Source: a virus. Taken from it: a stretch of DNA of 52,848 bases. Positions 48,063 through 52,848 of this stretch are shown piece by piece; the first letter of the stretch is position 1; each line of letters opens with the position of its first letter. The DNA lies in IMG/VR virus record IMGVR_UViG_3300007960_008803, positions 1 through 52,848 of that record; one strand, written 5' to 3'. Below the pieces are notes generated by a model. It worked only from the letters and a program-made list of their open reading frames with translations, searched no databases and was not told the DNA's origin. The position numbers and the translations under genes are program-made.

Positions 48063-49016
48063 ATGGGTTTTTTAGATAATTCTGGCGACATAATTTTAGA
48101 CGCTGTATTAACGGACCATGGTCGCAAAGTTTTAGCTAAAGGTGACGGTTCTTTTCAAATTACAAAATTTGCACTTGGAGATGAAGAAATAGATTACTCT
48201 TTGTATGACACTTCAAACACCAATGGATCGGCTTATTATGATCTCGAAATCCTTCAAACCCCAATTCTTGAAGCTTTCACAGATAACGCTGTTTCAATGA
48301 AATCTAAACTGGTAACTTATGAAAGTCTAGAACTTTTGTACCTTCCGGTGATTAAGTTGAATGAAATAATTGATGGATCAACAACAGCTCGACATTCAAG
48401 TGGATCATTTATTGTTGCTGTTGACGGATTAACAGAAAATGACAATGGAAGCACTTCAACACAAAATGGTATTGGATATGATTCAACAGGAACAGCTATT
48501 GCCGGTATTCTATTTGGGCAAACTACATCTACCGGTGGAAGAATAAGATTAGACCAAGGTTTAGACACAAACGCTATTACACCAGCTCAAACCCTTTCAG
48601 CTGATATGGTTGAAGAAAGTTACACAATTCAAATAGATAACAGACTAGGAAATATCAGAACTGTTGCAGGTGGAAATGTTTCTTTAGATTACATTGACGA
48701 TGACAATATTGCTTATTATACAGTAACTTCAGAAGATGGTGTTATTACCAATAATCCAAATACTGATTCAAATGGTGCTGGTCAAGTAATTGAAGGTCCA
48801 AGAGGCACAATTTTACAATTTAAAATTGGTTCTTCTTTGTCATTACAGACTAGTACTTATCTATTTACACAACTTGGTTCTACTTCAAGACTAGACAACA
48901 GAGCAGGAAGCTCATCTGAAGTATATCATATCGATACACTAGTTAGAGTTACTGGAATGAATACTGGGTACACTATTGATGTTCCTGTAAGATTCGTAAA
49001 ATTTAAATCAACATAA
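48063..49016 (+). CDS. Virion structural protein with LTxxGRxxLxKG N-terminal domain
   Basis: This 317-residue protein begins GFLDNSGDIILDAVLTDHGR, then KVLAKGDGSFQITKFALGDE, and is paralogous at its N-terminus to the 42158 gene. The rest is a beta-rich region with Ser/Thr/Gly-rich loops, ending in a probable beta-sandwich domain (VYHIDTLVRVTGMNTGYTID). It follows a candidate late promoter and a strong AGGGAG site, so it may be made in quantity. This N-terminal pattern is frequent in tail operons of marine myoviruses. The precise role is unknown. Confidence 0.78.
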   Translation: MGFLDNSGDIILDAVLTDHGRKVLAKGDGSFQITKFALGDEEIDYSLYDTSNTNGSAYYDLEILQTPILEAFTDNAVSMKSKLVTYESLELLYLPVIKLNEIIDGSTTARHSSGSFIVAVDGLTENDNGSTSTQNGIGYDSTGTAIAGILFGQTTSTGGRIRLDQGLDTNAITPAQTLSADMVEESYTIQIDNRLGNIRTVAGGNVSLDYIDDDNIAYYTVTSEDGVITNNPNTDSNGAGQVIEGPRGTILQFKIGSSLSLQTSTYLFTQLGSTSRLDNRAGSSSEVYHIDTLVRVTGMNTGYTIDVPVRFVKFKST

Positions 49017-49029
49017 AGAGAGATAAAAT

Positions 49030-50166
49030 ATGGCTAATGTAGGTGCATTTAAAAATTTAGGTGAAAACGATATCGTTTCAACAAGAACGCTTCTTCATGA
49101 AGCTATTCCTTTAACGGGAACAATTGTTTCCGGAACTTATAATGATAATAATATAAAGTTTCATACTCACGGTATGTTCCAAACTGTTTATGATTATCCT
49201 TATCTATCTTCTTCAGCAAACCACATTTTTGATATTACTTATGGTATGTCAACAAATTCTGCTGTTTATGATACAAGTGTAAATCAATACAAAAAGAAAA
49301 AGAACGTTTACAATCAAATGGCTCAAATTCTTGTAGGATATGATGTAACAGGTTCAGTTCTGGAATTCGACGCAGATGGAAATATTCTTGCTGGTGGAGC
49401 TAAACTAAGAGACAACTTTATTATCCCTTTTTCTCGTTTGCTTGTTAAAGATGAAATCAAGAAAGAGTCTTTCTCAATGGAGTTAGGTATCTCTTCTTCT
49501 GTTGATTTTGCCGGAGCGTTGTTCCAAGACAGAATAACCATTTCTGATGTTGGAGCTAAAACTTCTTACTTTGTAAACTCTCCTGCTGGGGAATATGCGA
49601 TTCTTTATGCAACTGCTTCAAACCAAACAGGATATCTATTACACGATACAAACGTAACCACAATTGGGTCGAATGTTTATCATCCAGTTGGTTTGATTTA
49701 TTATCAAGCAGGTATTGTTGTTATCACTGGTTCTGTTTTTAAAGATCAAGCTGATGGTGGAATTATCCATAACGACTCAGGTTCTTGCAACTTTTTCGAT
49801 ACAGCAGGAAATACCACATCTTCTTTTGATGAAATGACAGATGAATTTACAATTAAAACAATTGGTAACAATTTGAGAAATAGAATTTACAACATTTCTT
49901 TTAATAACACAACCGAGTTAAACTCAACAATTTATTTCTGTCGTGCAAATCACAACGAGTTTAACTACTCAACTAATCCAACTTACCTATCAGGTTCAAA
50001 GATAATTGTAAAAGATAACAATCCATCAGCTGATCCGATTTCTTATATTACAACAATCGGTTTGTATTCTCCGAATAATGAATTGATGGCTGTTGCAAAA
50101 TTGTCTGAACCTTTGAAGAAAACACCTTCTCAAGAGTTTACCCTCCGAGTTAGATTAGACTATTAA
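49030..50166 (+). CDS. Virion structural protein, first of a tandem paralogous pair
   Basis: This 378-residue protein shares three blocks in the same order with its downstream neighbour: GLIYYQAGIVVITGS, FCRANHNEFNYSTNPTY and the last 30 residues (IGLYSPNNELMAVAKL, ending RVRLDY). The C-terminal motif looks like a capping or assembly domain. GAGAGA precedes the ATG. No catalytic motif is seen. It may be a tail-fibre or baseplate-edge component. Confidence 0.75.
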   Translation: MANVGAFKNLGENDIVSTRTLLHEAIPLTGTIVSGTYNDNNIKFHTHGMFQTVYDYPYLSSSANHIFDITYGMSTNSAVYDTSVNQYKKKKNVYNQMAQILVGYDVTGSVLEFDADGNILAGGAKLRDNFIIPFSRLLVKDEIKKESFSMELGISSSVDFAGALFQDRITISDVGAKTSYFVNSPAGEYAILYATASNQTGYLLHDTNVTTIGSNVYHPVGLIYYQAGIVVITGSVFKDQADGGIIHNDSGSCNFFDTAGNTTSSFDEMTDEFTIKTIGNNLRNRIYNISFNNTTELNSTIYFCRANHNEFNYSTNPTYLSGSKIIVKDNNPSADPISYITTIGLYSPNNELMAVAKLSEPLKKTPSQEFTLRVRLDY

Positions 50167-50180
50167 TCTAGGAGGCTCTT

Positions 50181-51497
50181 ATGGCTGTTTTTAAGTTTGG
50201 AGAAAATGATGTCTTTGTGAATACTTTGGAAGCTTATCCCGAGACTAGCTTCTATATTCATTCAGGCACCGTTGTTATTGATTCAATCCCTGATCTTTCA
50301 GGAGCCAATCAATCAAACATTCTTCATGTTGATGATGGACACATTTCTCTATATGAGATAAACGTTGATAGGCCAGATGGACAAGAGATATCGGCTTCAA
50401 TAACAGCAGATGGTATTCGTTCTTATCCTTCAGCATTATCTGTTGAAGGTTTGTATGCATACAATGTTGTGTATAGCAAAGGACAAGAGATTCCAGTTTC
50501 TTACAATCTGTCAGGAACAATTTCTCAATATTATTATCCTGAACAATCAAATCCAGGTACTAAATTAGATAGACTAAACAAAGATCAAATATTAAACAAT
50601 ACCCCTCCATTCAACGGCAGAGTAATCCACGGAGTAAAGACAGCACTTCCTGAAGAGTCTCCGAACGCTTCAACATATGAAGGCTATCCTGTTCCTTATT
50701 CAATCGAGGGATTGTTAGACAAATACTCTTTTCAATCTCCTCATTTTAAAATGAAAACAGTAGCGCCTTTACCCGAAAGAGACCTTAGAACGGCCGAAAT
50801 GTCTGTTATTTCGATTCCTTCGATATTCTATGGGTCAAAGATTAAGAAAGGATCTGTTGAGCTAAATTACTATGTTTCTGGCTCTAAAATAGGAACCCTC
50901 ACTGATAGAGGTAGAAGAGGAGAACTAATTCAAACTGGTCCTGCTGGTTCAACAGGATCTGGTTCAGTTGCTGGTCTTGTGTTTTACCAAGAAGGAATCA
51001 TTGTTTTAACAGGCTCTTGGCAATTAGGCGAGGACAATAACATTAATTATTCTGGTTCCTCCGATACAATAAACAAGTGGACACACTTTGGATCAGGCTT
51101 ACACAAAGATATTTCAAGCTTCTCAACACTTCCCTCGGCTTCTTTCTCAATTGATTTTCAAGGAACTACAAGAATTCCAACAATGGGAATGCTTTGCAGA
51201 GCCCCGTTTTCTGAATTAAATTGGTCAAACAATCCAACATTTGTAAACCACAACTCTGCTTACTATGGAACGTTCGGATCTTCTTCGATTCATTACAAAG
51301 AAAATGAAGTTGATGTTGCAAATATCACACACACAGAGTTAGTCGACTACGTTCCGGAACAAGTTAAAGAAACCTACATATCAAAAGTTGCAATCTATGA
51401 TGAAAAGAAAAACCTGATTGGTGTTGCAAAAGTTGCCAATCCTGTTCGCAAGACACCGGATCGTTCATATTTATTTAAATTAAAATTAGATTTATAG
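50181..51497 (+). CDS. Virion structural protein, second of a tandem paralogous pair
   Basis: This is a 438-residue protein with a perfect AGGAGG site. It matches the upstream gene at GLVFYQEGIIVLTGS, LCRAPFSELNWSNNPTF and VAIYDEKKNLIGVAKV, ending KLKLDL, but has a different and longer N-terminal half. Near residue 253 a short collagen-like run (GPAGSTGSG) is inserted. The TAG stop is followed immediately by the promoter of the RuvC gene, so this ends the structural block. Confidence 0.75.
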   Translation: MAVFKFGENDVFVNTLEAYPETSFYIHSGTVVIDSIPDLSGANQSNILHVDDGHISLYEINVDRPDGQEISASITADGIRSYPSALSVEGLYAYNVVYSKGQEIPVSYNLSGTISQYYYPEQSNPGTKLDRLNKDQILNNTPPFNGRVIHGVKTALPEESPNASTYEGYPVPYSIEGLLDKYSFQSPHFKMKTVAPLPERDLRTAEMSVISIPSIFYGSKIKKGSVELNYYVSGSKIGTLTDRGRRGELIQTGPAGSTGSGSVAGLVFYQEGIIVLTGSWQLGEDNNINYSGSSDTINKWTHFGSGLHKDISSFSTLPSASFSIDFQGTTRIPTMGMLCRAPFSELNWSNNPTFVNHNSAYYGTFGSSSIHYKENEVDVANITHTELVDYVPEQVKETYISKVAIYDEKKNLIGVAKVANPVRKTPDRSYLFKLKLDL

Positions 51498-51526
51498 TTG
51501 ACAACCTTCACAATATATGTTATAAT
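51498..51526 (+). promoter_or_regulatory. Consensus sigma-70 promoter giving a leaderless mRNA
   Basis: TTGACA (51498-51503), a 17-base spacer and TATAAT (51521-51526) are preceded by TG. It starts one base after the stop codon of the tail gene. The predicted transcript start near 51533 is only about 2 nt before the ATG at 51535. Confidence 0.88.
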
Positions 51527-51534
51527 AGATTATT

Positions 51535-52050
51535 ATGATTATTTTAGGACTAGATATTAGCTCAAGTAGAGTTGGTTATTGTTTGATAAACGAAAACGAA
51601 GAATTGCTTCTTGTTGATGAGATCAAATTTAAAACTGATCTCGAACTTGAAGAACGAGCCGATGTCTTTAAAAAAACAATGGAAATAATAAAAGAACATT
51701 CGGAGGTAGATTATGTTTTCATCGAACAACCATTCATGGCATTCTCCGGAGGCAAAACAACAGCGGTTACAATGGCCAAGCTACAACGTTTTAATGGTAT
51801 GTGTAGCTATGTGGTTCATAATTTATTTGGCAGCCCTCCGACTCTCCTTCAGGCAAACAAAGCTCGGGGTCTCGTTGATCTCAAAATTAAAAGGGGCGAG
51901 AACACGAAGCTCAAGGTTATTGAGTGGGTTCAAGAGAAATACCCAACATCTTTTTTAATTGAATATACTTCTCATGGAAACCCAAAGCCCGGAACCGATG
52001 ATAAAGCCGATGCAGTTGTTATAGCAAATGCTGGATTAAAAACTATTTAG
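51535..52050 (+). CDS. RuvC-like Holliday junction resolvase
   Basis: This 171-residue protein has the RuvC/RNase H-fold acidic set. GLDISSSRVGY gives D7 in the first strand, VFIEQPFMAF gives the conserved Glu near residue 64, and the C-terminal DDKADAVVIA supplies the last two acids. It would cut branched DNA before packaging, replacing T4 endonuclease VII. The start must be at 51535: an in-frame TAG lies three codons upstream and the first strand begins at residue 3. There is no Shine-Dalgarno site. The promoter directly before it predicts an essentially leaderless message. Confidence 0.88.
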   Translation: MIILGLDISSSRVGYCLINENEELLLVDEIKFKTDLELEERADVFKKTMEIIKEHSEVDYVFIEQPFMAFSGGKTTAVTMAKLQRFNGMCSYVVHNLFGSPPTLLQANKARGLVDLKIKRGENTKLKVIEWVQEKYPTSFLIEYTSHGNPKPGTDDKADAVVIANAGLKTI

Positions 52051-52069
52051 ACATAAAAGAGGAAAAATT

Positions 52070-52528
52070 ATGTCAAATGATATGAAAGTGATCATGGAGA
52101 ATTGGAGAAAGAAAACTTTAAACGAAGCTCCAATACAAACCGTTGGGCAACTAAAGAAAGTTATAAATTCTTATCGCTTAGCTCAAGCTGGAAAAGAAGC
52201 AGGAAAGAAAGCATTAGAACAAATAATTGACGAAGTACCAGTAGTTGGAACCTTAAAAAGAATCTGGGGTAACGCAAAAGATGCCAAAGAAATAGTTGCC
52301 AAAATGATGGGTGCTGAGGATGAGTTCAAAACACAGACCGGCTTAGATCTATTGAATATGAATGATAATGTTTCTAAAATTGTTGACGACAGAATAGAAC
52401 AAAATTTTATAAATCGTTTTTTAATGTTTCTTAATGGATTAGAAGATAATGATCCTATACCAAATGTTGAAGAAAAATTCAGTGAGTTTTTAAAAACTAC
52501 TTTTGATCAACATGATGTTAAAAAATAA
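52070..52528 (+). CDS. Small phage protein with probable capsid-targeting peptide
   Basis: This 152-residue protein begins MKVIMENWRKKTLNEAP at residue 5. In T4, internal head proteins carry a short N-terminal targeting peptide that ends in (Leu/Ile)-x-Glu and is removed by the prohead protease gp21; LNE followed by Ala fits that rule, with cleavage after E19. The rest is helical (IIDEVPVVGTLKRIWGNAKD; NDNVSKIVDDRIEQNFINRF). It may be an internal head protein, injected or not. AGAGGA lies at a normal distance before ATG 52070. The reading as an internal protein is inference. Confidence 0.7.
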   Translation: MSNDMKVIMENWRKKTLNEAPIQTVGQLKKVINSYRLAQAGKEAGKKALEQIIDEVPVVGTLKRIWGNAKDAKEIVAKMMGAEDEFKTQTGLDLLNMNDNVSKIVDDRIEQNFINRFLMFLNGLEDNDPIPNVEEKFSEFLKTTFDQHDVKK

Positions 52529-52538
52529 AAAATAATTC

Positions 52539-52566
52539 TTGACAAATTTTCAAAACGTGTTATACT
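52539..52566 (+). promoter_or_regulatory. Sigma-70 promoter with extended -10
   Basis: TTGACA (52539-52544), a 16-base spacer and TATACT (52561-52566) are preceded by TG. The predicted transcript start is about 52573. The leader of about 12 nt consists largely of the GGAGGA site (52575-52580). Confidence 0.85.
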
Positions 52567-52584
52567 AAAATCACGGAGGAAATT

Positions 52585-52848
52585 ATGGAAGAAAAAAGAA
52601 AGATGTTAACCGACATCCTCGGTTCATATTATCAAAAAGGTAATGAGCATTTGTATCACTGTCCTTTTTGTAAACACCACAAGAAGAAAATGTCTGTAAA
52701 CTTTGCAAACGGATTCTTTAAGTGCTGGGTTTGTGATGTTCGCGGAAAGAACATTTACAGAATTGTAAGAAGATTTGGCAACTATCAACAACGACAACGT
52801 TGGTTGGAGTTGGACGGTAGACTTGATCTCGCAGACTTTGATAAAATA
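52585..52848 (+). CDS. DNA primase, zinc-finger N-terminus (3' end outside window)
   Basis: The frame is open from ATG 52585 to the end of the window (88 codons), preceded by GGAGGA and a strong promoter. YHCPFCKHH (Cys about residues 28 and 31) and FKCWVCDVRG (Cys about residues 48 and 51) form a four-cysteine zinc ribbon of the CHC2 type. This stands at the start of DnaG-like and T4 gp61-type primases, followed by KNIYRIVRRFG. Primase makes RNA primers for lagging-strand synthesis. The catalytic TOPRIM part would lie downstream, so the family cannot be refined here. Confidence 0.85.
   Translation, partial: MEEKRKMLTDILGSYYQKGNEHLYHCPFCKHHKKKMSVNFANGFFKCWVCDVRGKNIYRIVRRFGNYQQRQRWLELDGRLDLADFDKI

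Noticed and set aside
1455-51000. Numerous open frames of 60-137 codons on the - strand
   Set aside because: They lie opposite long, clearly real + strand genes and have no binding site of their own or recognisable motif.
1-52848. TAA or TAG recoding to explain the in-frame stop at 32459
   Set aside because: TAA, TAG and TGA all end well-defined genes in this window, so a global code change is not supported.
1-52848. tRNA genes, CRISPR arrays, insertion sequences, integrase
   Set aside because: The gaps between genes are all below 100 bases and none holds a tRNA-like fold, spaced repeats or terminal inverted repeats; no transposase or integrase motifs were seen in the proteins.

Overview
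The window is a contiguous piece of a tailed-phage genome with a contractile (T4-type) tail. It is AT-rich, gene-dense and coded entirely on the + strand. No gap between genes exceeds 100 bases, and most neighbours overlap by 1-20 bases (many ATGA or TAATG junctions). The phage assignment rests on a gp55-type late sigma factor, a gp25 baseplate wedge protein, a gp6-type wedge protein, a hub protein carrying a lytic peptidase, a PIN-PhoH protein, and a run of very large virion proteins of the kind seen in marine T4-like myoviruses. Purine-rich Shine-Dalgarno sites and perfect TTGACA/TATAAT promoters point to a proteobacterium-like host. The host cannot be named from the sequence. All three stop codons are used as stops.

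Layout. (1) 1-4652: the end of a large charged helical protein, then PIN-PhoH, an HExxH metallopeptidase with a lethal-factor-like second motif, and a RecB/Cas4-like nuclease with four cysteines placed for a 4Fe-4S cluster. (2) 4737-15432: a sugar cassette of about ten genes behind one consensus promoter. It holds five glycosyltransferase genes (one a double-domain fusion), an FkbM methyltransferase, a left-handed beta-helix acyltransferase, a 4,6-dehydratase-like SDR, a second SAM methyltransferase, a DegT-type PLP aminotransferase and a short UDP-sugar 6-dehydrogenase. Together they look able to make and attach an N-acylated, methylated amino sugar or uronic acid glycan. (3) 15429-17164: small conserved genes (FmdB-type zinc ribbon, one-TM protein, a 95-aa protein) around the late sigma factor. 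(4) 17164-51497: the baseplate/tail block, with the M15-peptidase hub protein, a spike-region protein, a 2700-residue giant, gp25, gp6, a DNRLRE-domain protein, three successive LamG-rich giants, and several further virion proteins including a tandem paralogue pair. (5) 51535-end: a RuvC-like resolvase, a small protein with a probable capsid-targeting peptide, and the start of a zinc-finger DNA primase.

Regulation. Four host-type promoters share TTGACA, a 16-17 base spacer and an extended TGTTATAAT/TGTTATACT -10. They sit directly before the metallopeptidase, first glycosyltransferase, RuvC and primase genes and predict leaders of only about 2-17 nt. A separate 9-mer, CTATTTATT, was found by eye only in three intergenic gaps, two of them just before late structural genes. 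It is a candidate target of the phage's own late sigma factor.

Most notable anomaly. The LamG-domain gene at 31217 and the 1695-codon gene after it lie in the same frame and are separated by one TAA at 32459-32461, with no ribosome binding site behind the stop. This is a readthrough site, a gene split or a point error, and it can be tested. The sugar cassette is the best candidate for an undescribed multi-gene system.
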